Shown: positions 16,356-23,533, counted from the first letter of the stretch. The stretch: DNA of 64,000 nt from Flavobacterium agri (GCF_013401995.1 NZ_JACBJI010000006.1:1-64000); one strand, 5' to 3'. Translations and numbers: made by a program. The notes: a model not told the origin generated them from the letters alone.

Positions 16356-17195
16356 CTTATTTTTAAGTGTACTCGTTTTCCAGCTTTGAATGTCAAGTTT
16401 ACGAATATAAGATTTAGAGTAGTTATTTCTTATTTTTCCATCAGATGTCCTGTAGTTAAAGTCGGTGTCTCGGTATTCGACTTTTTCAGTATTGGAAATG
16501 TACATATCTTCAATGCCGAAAAGATAATAAACCTTTTCAAAAAGAAATGACGTTGATAATAGCCCTTTATTTGAGGATACAGAAATCATTTGCGGCGGCC
16601 CGCCAGTTTTTTGATCAATTTGACTCTCTATTATATCATTTAATGCTTTAAAATAAACTCGTGAATAATTGTTGTTTTTGTAGTCTAAATTTTCAAGTGC
16701 CTTATAATAGTATTTCCCTCCACTTCCGTCATAAAATACATAACTCATCTTTATTGGGAGCTTTATAGAATGGTCTGATAATTCTTCAGTTATCTTATTA
16801 TAAACAAACTTGTGAGAGTAGAAAGCTTTATCCAAGAAGCTATTCCAATAAATGGTAAAACTCTCTGTAATTGCTATTGCTGGGTAATGTTTGAGATTTT
16901 TATCGATAAGATCATAAAGAATGTTTCGTTTTGTGTCAAAATCTTGACTAGCGGAAAATTGGATGGAGTTATTTAGATAAAATACTATTTGAAGTAGGTT
17001 CGATAAACAAAAACCACTGTCGCCACAGTAGCCAAACACATCATTAGATTCGTGTAGATGAAATAGTTTTTGTGAAAAGTTATATTCAATTCGAGTGTTG
17101 TTTTTAAGGTCCCAACTAACTCGACTATCGCTAACCATAGAAAGAGTTCTTACTCCATTTTCACTTACGGACATAAAAGAAGCAATTGTTGTCAT
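16335..17195 (-). CDS. Predicted Ntn-hydrolase-like (proteasome-type) protein
   Basis: A 286-residue AT-rich gene product. The start MTTIASFMSV, then LSMVSDSRVSW, FSQKLFHLHES and DVFGYCGDSGF, resembles the N-terminal nucleophile fold: a Thr right after Met, a Asp-Ser-Arg segment where proteasome beta/HslV subunits have an aspartate, and a Lys-containing strand. I infer a proteasome-like hydrolase fold. The match is by pattern only, and whether Thr2 becomes the nucleophile is unknown. The rest (IKLPIKMSYVFYDGSGGKYY, GGPPQMISV) is unassigned. The gene is a single cassette between palindromic sites B and C; its C-terminus is encoded by repeat sequence. Similar stand-alone genes occur near phage-defence genes, but the role here is inferred. 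Confidence 0.65.
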   Translation of the reverse strand: MTTIASFMSVSENGVRTLSMVSDSRVSWDLKNNTRIEYNFSQKLFHLHESNDVFGYCGDSGFCLSNLLQIVFYLNNSIQFSASQDFDTKRNILYDLIDKNLKHYPAIAITESFTIYWNSFLDKAFYSHKFVYNKITEELSDHSIKLPIKMSYVFYDGSGGKYYYKALENLDYKNNNYSRVYFKALNDIIESQIDQKTGGPPQMISVSSNKGLLSTSFLFEKVYYLFGIEDMYISNTEKVEYRDTDFNYRTSDGKIRNNYSKSYIRKLDIQSWKTSTLKNKPAANRH

Positions 17196-17220
17196 GTTGT
17201 TACGATTTTTGGAAAGCTAG

Positions 17221-17408
17221 CAGCTAACGTGAGGCCGCTAACCGATCGTGGCAGCCTTCCGGAGACGGATCTCTCCGCCACGACGAAAGGTAGTAAAAGC
17301 AACGATTTTTTCTAGCTTTTTTTTGCTGAAAAAATCTTGCTTTTACGGCTTCAAAAATGTATGCTTGTAGCTGCTCAGCCCGCTGCCATGGCGGTTAGCG
17401 GCGGTTAT
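17221..17408. other. attC-like palindromic element, site C
   Basis: The left arm is CAGCTAACGTGAGGCCGCTA then ACC...CGTGGCAG. The right arm is CTGCCATGGCGGTTAGCGGC then GGTTAT. The arms pair imperfectly. Inside lies a near-perfect hairpin GTAAAAGCA..GATTTTTTC with GAAAAAATC..TGCTTTTAC (about 17291-17340). The element lies between the start of 16335-17195 (25 bases) and the stop of the TIR gene (8 bases). Its ends match site A (CTAACGT.AGGCCGCTAA and GGCGGTTAGCGG). Confidence 0.6.
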
Positions 17409-17419
17409 ATGAAGGCTAT
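17404..17419 (+). repeat. 16-bp inverted repeat bounding the TIR cassette (left copy)
   Basis: GTTATATGAAGGCTAT at 17404-17419 recurs inverted at 18216-18231 with one mismatch. The pair encloses the TIR gene almost exactly and places a GTTAT core at both outer ends. Confidence 0.6.
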
Positions 17420-18198
17420 TTGCTTTCTTCTTTTGATTTAATCATGTCAGCATATGCTTCTAGCATTCTGTTTGCGTCATCCCATTGGTTGTGTAAGGTA
17501 AGAATCCATTCAAATTGATGCCCGCCTTTCATTGTTGATTTACGTAAAACGTGTAGTAAGTATCCAATTGTTATGGGCATTCCATCAACCTCAAACGCGT
17601 AGACATTATTAATCGGTGCGTAATTTGGATTTACTTGATTTTCTTGTTCGATTCTTGACCGTAACTCTTCGCTTTTAGAAAGCAATGAATGCGTAACAAC
17701 TTTATTTAATTGATCTTCGTGCTGCTTTATTTTTGCTCTCGCCCTTTCCAATTCTGCACGCATCATCTTTAATTCGTCTTCACTTTCGGTTTTAATTGGT
17801 TTGCTATCTCCTAAAGTTCTTAAAAGTAAATCTAATGACTCTTTGTACTTCGATTCTTCCGAAAAGTCGCCGTAAAGTTTGCCTTCCAAAAAACCTGGCA
17901 ATTTTACATGTTCTATTATCAAAGGTAAAACGAATACTCTTTTTTCTTTTATTTCTCTATTTGAGGCGATGTCTAATTCCTTAGTTACCCATTCACTTTC
18001 AATTGAGGCTTTCGATAGTACTGCAGCAACAAAGTCAACTGAATCCAGTCCTTCTCTTATTTTTGCAATTAGCGAGTCACCGATATTTATTTCCGCTTCG
18101 TCAATCCAAACAGTGTGCCCATTTAAGCGTAAATCAGCGGCTAACTTTCGAACAAAAGGTTTGTCAGTACTCGTGTGACTTAAAAAAATTCTACTCAT
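17416..18198 (-). CDS. TIR-domain protein with C-terminal coiled coil
   Basis: A 260-residue protein. The TIR domain covers about residues 1-130: SRIFLSHTSTDKPFVRKLAA (strand A and box 1), GHTVWIDEAEINIGDSLIAK (box 2 region), DFVAAVLSKASIESEWVTKE, and VFVLPLII. The Glu in SEWVTKEL is where catalytic Glu residues of NAD-cleaving TIR domains lie. Residues about 135-180 form a charged coiled coil (MMRAELERARAKIKQHEDQL). The C-terminal part (YAFEVDGMPITIGYLLHVLR) is unassigned. A stand-alone TIR protein is probably an NAD+-consuming defence effector, by inference. It is a single-gene cassette: site C follows its stop, and 16-bp inverted repeats flank the gene. Confidence 0.85.
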   Translation of the reverse strand: MSRIFLSHTSTDKPFVRKLAADLRLNGHTVWIDEAEINIGDSLIAKIREGLDSVDFVAAVLSKASIESEWVTKELDIASNREIKEKRVFVLPLIIEHVKLPGFLEGKLYGDFSEESKYKESLDLLLRTLGDSKPIKTESEDELKMMRAELERARAKIKQHEDQLNKVVTHSLLSKSEELRSRIEQENQVNPNYAPINNVYAFEVDGMPITIGYLLHVLRKSTMKGGHQFEWILTLHNQWDDANRMLEAYADMIKSKEESK

Positions 18199-18215
18199 TT
18201 TGACGATTGGTTTTT

Positions 18216-18231
18216 ATAGCTTTCATATAAC
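18216..18231 (-). repeat. 16-bp inverted repeat bounding the TIR cassette (right copy)
   Basis: Reverse complement of the 17404-17419 copy with one mismatch (GTTATATGAAAGCTAT on the minus strand). It lies 17 bases upstream of the TIR start codon. Confidence 0.6.
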
Positions 18232-18280
18232 TATTTTATATCTGCACAATTTTACTATTATAATGCTAAAAAACAAAGAG
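18228..18280. repeat. Array-head repeat, copy 2
   Basis: Matches 13909-13965 (TTTATATC, GCACAATTTTAC, ATTATA, AAAACAAAGA blocks). It lies upstream of the first gene of the leftward cassette series. Confidence 0.5.
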
Positions 18281-18312
18281 TTCTGCTCAAAGACATCACT
18301 TATAAAATAACC

Positions 18313-18335
18313 TGCAATTCCAAGAATTGCACCAA
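18313..18335. repeat. TGCAATTC/GAATTGCA minihelix, copy 2
   Basis: Same 8-bp arms as at 10750-10772, with loop CAA instead of CGA, followed by CCAA. Here a T-rich stretch follows on the plus strand (18336-18346), so it might weakly terminate transcription. Confidence 0.6.
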
Positions 18336-18364
18336 TCTTTTCTTTTTAATTTACTGACTTGGCC

Positions 18365-18372
18365 TATTTTTG
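18365..18372 (+). promoter_or_regulatory. -7 promoter box directly before a start codon
   Basis: TATTTTTG matches TAnnTTTG and lies exactly four bases before ATG 18377, as at 12645 and 25182. Confidence 0.5.
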
Positions 18373-18376
18373 TTTG

Positions 18377-18604
18377 ATGGAAATGTTTAACCCTATTTGT
18401 GTTTTGGCATTATTGATCGGTTTTGTCTACCTGTTTTTCAGGCAAGACGAAGTCGACAAGCATGCGATGTACAGAAAAGATTTAGAAGGCGACTTATATA
18501 TTTTGCGAGAAATGCGAAAGTTTTATTTGGAGCACCAGATAGATACGATGACGATGGATGACGCAATTGAAGAGATCGCGGAAAAGGTCAAAAAGATAAA
18601 ATAA
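18377..18604 (+). CDS. Small single-pass membrane protein
   Basis: A 75-residue protein from ATG 18377, or from the ATG two codons later. The frame can be read from a TTG at 18359, but the promoter box lies between. An N-terminal membrane helix (FNPICVLALLIGFVYLFF) is followed by a charged cytoplasmic part (RQDEVDKHAMYRKDLEGDLY), then an acidic/basic helix with a coiled-coil look. The order 'membrane helix - R/D-rich - GxLxxL - F-x-x-E/R-xxI' is shared with the product of 25194-25559, so the two are probable paralogues bracketing the defence island. It is convergent with the Mrr-like nuclease gene, with no spacer. Function unknown. Confidence 0.6.
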   Translation: MEMFNPICVLALLIGFVYLFFRQDEVDKHAMYRKDLEGDLYILREMRKFYLEHQIDTMTMDDAIEEIAEKVKKIK

Positions 18605-19450
18605 CTATTCGTCCTCTATCATTCCTCCATTTTCGGAGAATCTAAAAACCCGTCCTTCAAACAAATCCTTCATCACCAGCCACACCTTATCCACAATGGA
18701 AAACGTCATATGCTTGGTGGTTTTCCTCTCGGTATACATCCCGGAGAAGGTAATCCGGTTTATCGCTATCGAGGCTTTACCCCAAGTATCTGTCAATTGG
18801 GCTCCGGGAAACTCAAAGTCTTTTGTTATCGGAACATCTGCCTTTATACCCAATATTTCCTTTCGAAAGCTATCGGCATAACGCAACAAAGGAACTTGCG
18901 AACCATCCGGCAGCTTCACGACCAGTCGGAAAAAAATGGAGTTGTCCCAGTTCTTTTGCTCTACCCCGTCAATAAGAAACGTTAGTATTTCCGGCCCAGA
19001 AATTTGGACGAACTGTTTGATTCCAAGTTCCGCTATAGGCATCGTTCTTTCCTTATCGATGAAATCGGCTTCCCCCGCTTCGCGAAGCACAACCAGTCCG
19101 ATGTTCTTTGCTTTGGCATACTCGTATCCATCTTTGGTGAATCCTATTCTGGAAACGATGATTCCCTTTTCAATTCCGGTATCTTCCAATGTCGCCGACA
19201 ATTTCATCACTACCTCCCTGGTAACCTTCTTGTTCCAGAACTTGCATTCTATAGCTGTTTGATAGGCATGCTCCTGCTGCAAATGGCTGGTCAATACATC
19301 GATTTGATAGGTCGTGTTCGATTTACCTCTGACTTTACATTTACTGCCCCACCCTTCGACGGTTACTCCCGAGTTCTTACCTAAGGCCTCGTAGATGTAT
19401 TTGGTAATGGCTTCGTATTTTTTCCAATCCAAGTCGCTATCTGCTGACAT
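18605..19450 (-). CDS. Mrr-like restriction endonuclease family protein
   Basis: A 281-residue protein whose first 140 residues carry a PD-(D/E)XK nuclease fold of the Mrr/type IV type: LDWKKYEAITKYIYEALGKN at the start, YQIDVL (metal-binding Asp) and TAIECKFW (Glu-x-Lys) around residues 48-72, then VVMKLSATLEDTGIEKGIIV and SRIGFTKDGYEYAKAKNIGL. The second half is an unassigned beta-rich domain that might recognise DNA or a signal. The three expected catalytic residues are present, so it is probably active. Such enzymes restrict modified or foreign DNA. It is transcribed away from the TIR/SLATT operon across an intergenic region with two perfect palindromes. Confidence 0.8.
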   Translation of the reverse strand: MSADSDLDWKKYEAITKYIYEALGKNSGVTVEGWGSKCKVRGKSNTTYQIDVLTSHLQQEHAYQTAIECKFWNKKVTREVVMKLSATLEDTGIEKGIIVSRIGFTKDGYEYAKAKNIGLVVLREAGEADFIDKERTMPIAELGIKQFVQISGPEILTFLIDGVEQKNWDNSIFFRLVVKLPDGSQVPLLRYADSFRKEILGIKADVPITKDFEFPGAQLTDTWGKASIAINRITFSGMYTERKTTKHMTFSIVDKVWLVMKDLFEGRVFRFSENGGMIEDE

Positions 19451-19722
19451 AACGAAAGTGCTTCTTTACGGCTTTCCGTAAAATTCAAAAATTTCCCTAC
19501 CATAAATTTACAATTGTAACGAAAACGTTTTCAGTTTAGAAATATTTTTTATAATTGTAGTTCCAAAACAAACAAATACCACCTTTTTGATTTTAACGTC
19601 CGGTTCCCGTGGGGCTCGGTTGGTATTGCCTATTCTTTTTAGCCTACAAACATTTATTTATTTCAAAACTTTGATTGTCAAATCATTGCAAACTCAGACT
19701 AAATAATAATCTACATTAAATT
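19451..19722. other. Divergent intergenic region of the defence island
   Basis: 272 bases between the Mrr-like gene and the five-gene TIR operon. It contains a hairpin TTTACGG-cttt-CCGTAAA (19465-19482) and two adjacent perfect 12-bp palindromes, described separately. No gene was seen. Confidence 0.4.
19508..19532. promoter_or_regulatory. Two adjacent perfect 12-bp palindromes
   Basis: TTACAATTGTAA (19508-19519) and GAAAACGTTTTC (19521-19532) are both perfect and one base apart, in the divergent region between the nuclease gene and the TIR operon. They are candidate operators for an unidentified regulator, possibly the XRE protein at 25478-25735 or a host factor. Confidence 0.4.
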
Positions 19723-20307
19723 ATGGGACGTAAATGTTTTATCTCGTTTAAAACTGAAGATATCGGATACAAGGAATTTATTCAAAACGATTTGGATGTT
19801 GATATGATCGACAAGTCCCTGGATGACCCAATAAATTCCGACAACGAGGATTATATCATGAGAAAAATCCGTGAAGATTATCTTTCAGATTCAACAGTGA
19901 CCATATTTCTTATAGGCCCATACAGTAACGAAAATCTCGGAGCTTATGAACAACGCTTCTTGAAGAGAGAACTACAAGCTTCATTATATCATGGTAATGG
20001 GAATACCCAAAATGGAATTCTCGGAGTGGTTCTCCCTGAAATGTATGATTCAATATACTCCGGTTCAGGTACATGTTGGTCTTGTGGAAAAACACACACG
20101 TATGTGAATCTTAACGACAGTACGGTAATTAAAGAGTTTTCATACAATTACTACATTCCCAATGGCAAATGCTCTTGGCCAGAAGAAGATCGATTTTGCG
20201 TACTAGTGAGGTGGGATGATTTTATTCGTACCCCAGAAAATTATATTGAAGAAGCATTCAAAAAAAGGTCGCAAGACATCGCTAACAAAACAAAAGTTCG
20301 CCCATGA
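19723..20307 (+). CDS. MTH538/ThsB-type TIR-like protein
   Basis: A 194-residue protein opening with KCFISFKTEDIGYKEFIQND and then MRKIREDYLSDSTVTIFLIG, the pattern of TIR-like (DUF1863/MTH538) domains as in Thoeris ThsB: a strand, a conserved acidic helix and a hydrophobic strand ending in IG. A Cys-Trp-Ser-Cys motif at about residue 120 may bind metal or form a disulfide. ThsB-type proteins make NAD-derived signal nucleotides during infection. It is the first gene of a tight five-gene operon (ATGA overlap with the next gene), so I infer a signalling enzyme or decoy sensor. Catalytic residues cannot be confirmed by eye. Confidence 0.75.
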   Translation: MGRKCFISFKTEDIGYKEFIQNDLDVDMIDKSLDDPINSDNEDYIMRKIREDYLSDSTVTIFLIGPYSNENLGAYEQRFLKRELQASLYHGNGNTQNGILGVVLPEMYDSIYSGSGTCWSCGKTHTYVNLNDSTVIKEFSYNYYIPNGKCSWPEEDRFCVLVRWDDFIRTPENYIEEAFKKRSQDIANKTKVRP

Positions 20308-21194
20308 CTATGAAACTAACCGACTTTCCCGGGCTTTATCAAGCGGCGGACAAATCCTCTCTTGAGTCCCAATCAGCATATAAGAAAATAATTGGTTATG
20401 ATTTAACAACGATGGTGGTTGCTGCAGGTCTATCCATATACAATTTCCAAGACACCAACCCAAAATTAATCATCTATATTATCTCTGGCCTCTTTTTGTT
20501 AACGGGGCTGATTTTAACAATTCTTATTCGCACCAAAAAATATGAAGACATATGGTACCAAGGCAGAGCTCTGGCTGAGTCGGCGAAAACGCTAACCTGG
20601 AGATATATCACATGTTCAGAAAATTTTGAGGCCAATATTCCAGAGGAAACTGCTTCAAAAATCTTCATTGAAAGACTCAAAGAACTAAATACAGAATTTA
20701 AAGAATTGGCTGAAACACTAGATGCCCGACTGTTATCTCAGGACATAATAACTTCACAAATGAATAAAATTCGAAGGCTAAACTTTCTGGAAAGAAAACA
20801 ATTTTACATTGAGAATAGAATTGGCGATCAGCAAAAATGGTATGCTGACAAAGCAGAATTCAATAAAACAAGATATCAAAGATGGTTCTTACTTATAATA
20901 ATCTGTCAAGCAATCTCACTAATTAGTGTTGCTTACTTAATTAAATTCCCTGCTAGTGATTGGAACTTTGTTGGATTTTTTACCACAATTGCAGCATCCG
21001 CGATTAGTTGGTTGCAATTAAAACAGCATCAAGAATTAAAACAAGCGTATACAACCGCGGCGCACGAATTAACTTTTATTCTAGCCTCAGCAGGAAGAGT
21101 CAACAATGATGATGATCTAGCTGTTTTTGTTTTGGATTCGGAAAACGCTATATCTCGAGAACATACACTTTGGCGCGCACAACGTAGAACTTAA
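20304..21194 (+). CDS. SLATT/DUF4231 membrane protein
   Basis: A 296-residue protein with two pairs of membrane helices. The first is near residues 30-75 (LTTMVVAAGLSIYNF, LIIYIISGLFLLTGLILTIL). The second is near 195-240 (FLLIIICQAISLISVAYLI, FVGFFTTIAASAISWLQL). Conserved phrases include IWYQGRALAESAKTLTWRYI and QHQELKQAYTTAAHEL, which fit the DUF4231 subgroup of the SLATT superfamily (SMODS- and SLOG-associating two-TM effector). SLATT proteins are predicted membrane effectors that open pores when a nucleotide signal is made. Its start overlaps the previous stop by four bases. In this operon it is the obvious killing or abortive-infection component, by inference. Confidence 0.8.
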   Translation: MTMKLTDFPGLYQAADKSSLESQSAYKKIIGYDLTTMVVAAGLSIYNFQDTNPKLIIYIISGLFLLTGLILTILIRTKKYEDIWYQGRALAESAKTLTWRYITCSENFEANIPEETASKIFIERLKELNTEFKELAETLDARLLSQDIITSQMNKIRRLNFLERKQFYIENRIGDQQKWYADKAEFNKTRYQRWFLLIIICQAISLISVAYLIKFPASDWNFVGFFTTIAASAISWLQLKQHQELKQAYTTAAHELTFILASAGRVNNDDDLAVFVLDSENAISREHTLWRAQRRT

Positions 21195-21205
21195 AAAAAT
21201 AGTAA

Positions 21206-21745
21206 ATGGCATATCTAACTTTTAATCAGCTCTCCACGACGACAACTTTAAGAAAATCTTCGACACTTAATGAAAGTCTTCGAGCCCGTACCTATACGGA
21301 AACGAACGTATTTCTCTCATACAGAAGAAAAGACCGTCAATATGTTGAAGCTATAGTGAAATTTTTAAAAGGGATAGGAATCAATCTATATGTTGACTAC
21401 CTCGATGAAACCCTTGAAGACAAAACCAACGAAAATGTAGCGGCGATTCTAAGGGATCGAATCAAGTCGTGCAACAAGTTCATTTCCGTTGCAACACCAG
21501 ATAGCGGAAATTCAAAATGGATGCCATGGGAACTTGGTTTAGGGGATAGAATAATAAACTATAAAAATGTAGCGATCCTTCCACTCACAAATAGCGCGGT
21601 TACGTGGAATGACCAAGAGTATGGTAAGATTTATGGTCGTGTTGAAGGCTCAAATTCTTACGTCAGTAATGGTCCGGATGATTGGTATGTAATATATCCT
21701 GATGGATCAAAGATTAAATTAAAAGAGTGGTTTTTAAAAAATTAA
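21206..21745 (+). CDS. TIR-domain protein
   Basis: A 179-residue protein with a leading segment of about 30 residues and then a TIR domain: TNVFLSYRRKDRQYVEAIVK, INLYVDYLDETLEDKTNENV, CNKFISVATPDSGNSKWMPW, ELGLGDRIINYKNVAILPL. The Glu in WMPWELGLGD is the usual catalytic position of NAD-hydrolysing TIR proteins and is present. The gene lies 11 bases after the SLATT gene and 4 bases before the next TIR-like gene, so it is part of the operon. It is likely a nucleotide-producing or NAD-depleting enzyme; which one cannot be told from sequence. Confidence 0.8.
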   Translation: MAYLTFNQLSTTTTLRKSSTLNESLRARTYTETNVFLSYRRKDRQYVEAIVKFLKGIGINLYVDYLDETLEDKTNENVAAILRDRIKSCNKFISVATPDSGNSKWMPWELGLGDRIINYKNVAILPLTNSAVTWNDQEYGKIYGRVEGSNSYVSNGPDDWYVIYPDGSKIKLKEWFLKN

Positions 21746-21749
21746 AAAG

Positions 21750-22151
21750 ATGGCATACAAGAAAAAAGTTTTTATTAGTTACGACTATGATAATGATCGA
21801 CATTACAAAAATTTGTTATTAGCTTGGGACGCGCATACTTTATTTGACTTTTCTCTATATGATCATTCTGTAGATGTTTCAGTAAACAGCACGAATGCCA
21901 ATTATATTAAAACAGTCATCACCAGGGCTATTGTCGATGCTCCCTATTTTTTAGTAATAGTCGGAAGATATACCCACAGTAGCGCATGGGTTAGTTGGGA
22001 AATACAAAAAGCGGCTGAACAAGGCAGAAGGATTATTGCAGTAAAAACAGACCGGGAAAATATCTCGCCTCCTGCATTATTTGGCATTGGTGCTAGCTGG
22101 GCTATGTCGTTTACTTACAATGCGATAAGATCGGCGATTGACAATGCATAA
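21750..22151 (+). CDS. Short ThsB-type TIR-like protein
   Basis: A 133-residue single-domain protein: KKVFISYDYDNDRHYKNLLL, DHSVDVSVNSTNANYIKTVI, APYFLVIVGRYTHSSAWVSW, EIQKAAEQGRRIIAVKTDR. The IVGxxTxxSxWVxWEI pattern is typical of the MTH538/ThsB TIR-like group, here in its minimal form. It is the third TIR-fold protein in this operon and differs from the first (no Cys motif, shorter) and from the classical TIR in the middle. The presence of three separate TIR-type proteins suggests division of labour, such as different substrates or a heteromeric complex. That is an inference. Confidence 0.78.
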   Translation: MAYKKKVFISYDYDNDRHYKNLLLAWDAHTLFDFSLYDHSVDVSVNSTNANYIKTVITRAIVDAPYFLVIVGRYTHSSAWVSWEIQKAAEQGRRIIAVKTDRENISPPALFGIGASWAMSFTYNAIRSAIDNA

Positions 22152-22160
22152 TCGAATTTT

Positions 22161-23408
22161 ATGGATAAGCCAACCACTTGCTTTGTAATAATTGGATTTG
22201 GTCCTAAACCTGATCCTGACACGGGAAGAATTATAGATCTTGACAAAACATTTGAGAATCTAATAAAGCCCGTTTTTGACGAGTTACGCATAAATTGCTT
22301 TCGAGCAAAAGAAATACGTCATACAGGTAATATTGATGTTCCTATGTACGAATGGATATACAAAGCAGATATAGTAGTTGCCGATATCTCTACCCTAAAT
22401 GCGAATGCTCTATATGAACTTGGAGTCAGGCATGCCTTAAGGCCTAATACAACCATAGTAATTTCCGAGGATCAAACCAAATATCCTTTTGATTTGAATC
22501 ACACTTTGATTTCTAAGTACGAACATTTGGGCAAAGATATTGGTGTAAGTGAGGCTACTCGTTTTAAAAAGGAACTCAAAGAAGTGGTAAAAGCAGTATT
22601 AACCGAAAGAAAACAAGATAGTCCGGTATATACTTACCTCCCGAAATTAACGCCTCCAAAAATTTTGGACGATCTTGAGATACCGGCTTCCAATAGCCAA
22701 AATCAGCCTACATTCTCCGATTTGATAAATGATGCCGAAAAATGTAAAAACAATAACGACTTCAAGGTTGCAGCTCAGTTATATGAGGTTTGCTTAAGAT
22801 TTGAACCCCAGAATATCTTTCTTCGCCAAAGACTTGCTTTAGTTACATACAAGGGAGAAAAGCCTTCTAAAACAAAAGCCCTTTTAAAGGCTGAAAAAAT
22901 CCTTGAACCCCTAAATCCAGAGGAAACCACTGACATCGAAACTCTCGGTCTATCAGGTGCAATCAATAAACGGCTGTTTGAAGAAACTGACGATATTAAA
23001 TACCTTAATAAGGCAATTCAATTTTATTCAAAGGGATTTTATATTGCTCGTGACTATTACAATGGAATTAATTTTGCATTTCTACTTACATTAAAGTCCA
23101 CAATTCAAAAAGATGATTTGGACTGTATATCTTATTTTAAGCAAGGGCAACAAATATGTCAAGATGTAATCTTAATCTGTAAGGAGTTAATAAATCATAG
23201 TGCTTTCAAGGAAAGAGGAGATCAACTTTGGATATTTCAATCACTCGCACAAGCATACCTAAGCCTCGATAAGTTGAAAGAACTTCAATCTCTGATTCCT
23301 AAAATCGGCAAACTTTCACAGGGTAAATTTGATTTAGACACTTTTAATTATCAGAATAGTGAACTTATAAAACTTAAAACGAAAATATCCGAAAGAAATT
23401 TATTTTAA
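22161..23408 (+). CDS. Deoxyribosyltransferase-like domain fused to TPR-S-like repeats
   Basis: A 415-residue protein. Residues 1-150 resemble nucleoside 2-deoxyribosyltransferase-like (DrHyd) domains: TCFVIIGFGPKPDPDTGRII, FENLIKPVFDELRINCFRAK, YKADIVVADISTLNANALYE, LGVRHALRPNTTIVISED, with the Glu of ALYELG in the expected active-site position. Residues about 190-410 are TPR-like helices of the TRAFs-binding/TPR-S kind (AEKCKNNNDFKVAAQLYEVC, IQFYSKGFYIARDYYNGINF). Comparative genomics has linked such fusions with TIR and SLATT proteins in predicted nucleotide-signalling defence systems. It ends the operon. Its role may be to cut or sense a nucleotide and pass the signal on; this is inferred. 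Confidence 0.78.
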   Translation: MDKPTTCFVIIGFGPKPDPDTGRIIDLDKTFENLIKPVFDELRINCFRAKEIRHTGNIDVPMYEWIYKADIVVADISTLNANALYELGVRHALRPNTTIVISEDQTKYPFDLNHTLISKYEHLGKDIGVSEATRFKKELKEVVKAVLTERKQDSPVYTYLPKLTPPKILDDLEIPASNSQNQPTFSDLINDAEKCKNNNDFKVAAQLYEVCLRFEPQNIFLRQRLALVTYKGEKPSKTKALLKAEKILEPLNPEETTDIETLGLSGAINKRLFEETDDIKYLNKAIQFYSKGFYIARDYYNGINFAFLLTLKSTIQKDDLDCISYFKQGQQICQDVILICKELINHSAFKERGDQLWIFQSLAQAYLSLDKLKELQSLIPKIGKLSQGKFDLDTFNYQNSELIKLKTKISERNLF

Positions 23409-23533
23409 TTCTAATGGTAATTTCGCTGTGAATCCCTTTCGAAAATCAATCTGAAAGACTTCATAATAATCATGGTCAGCTTTGAAAAGTGCTCTCATAT
23501 TATTTCATACATAGTGTTACCTATTTATGACTG

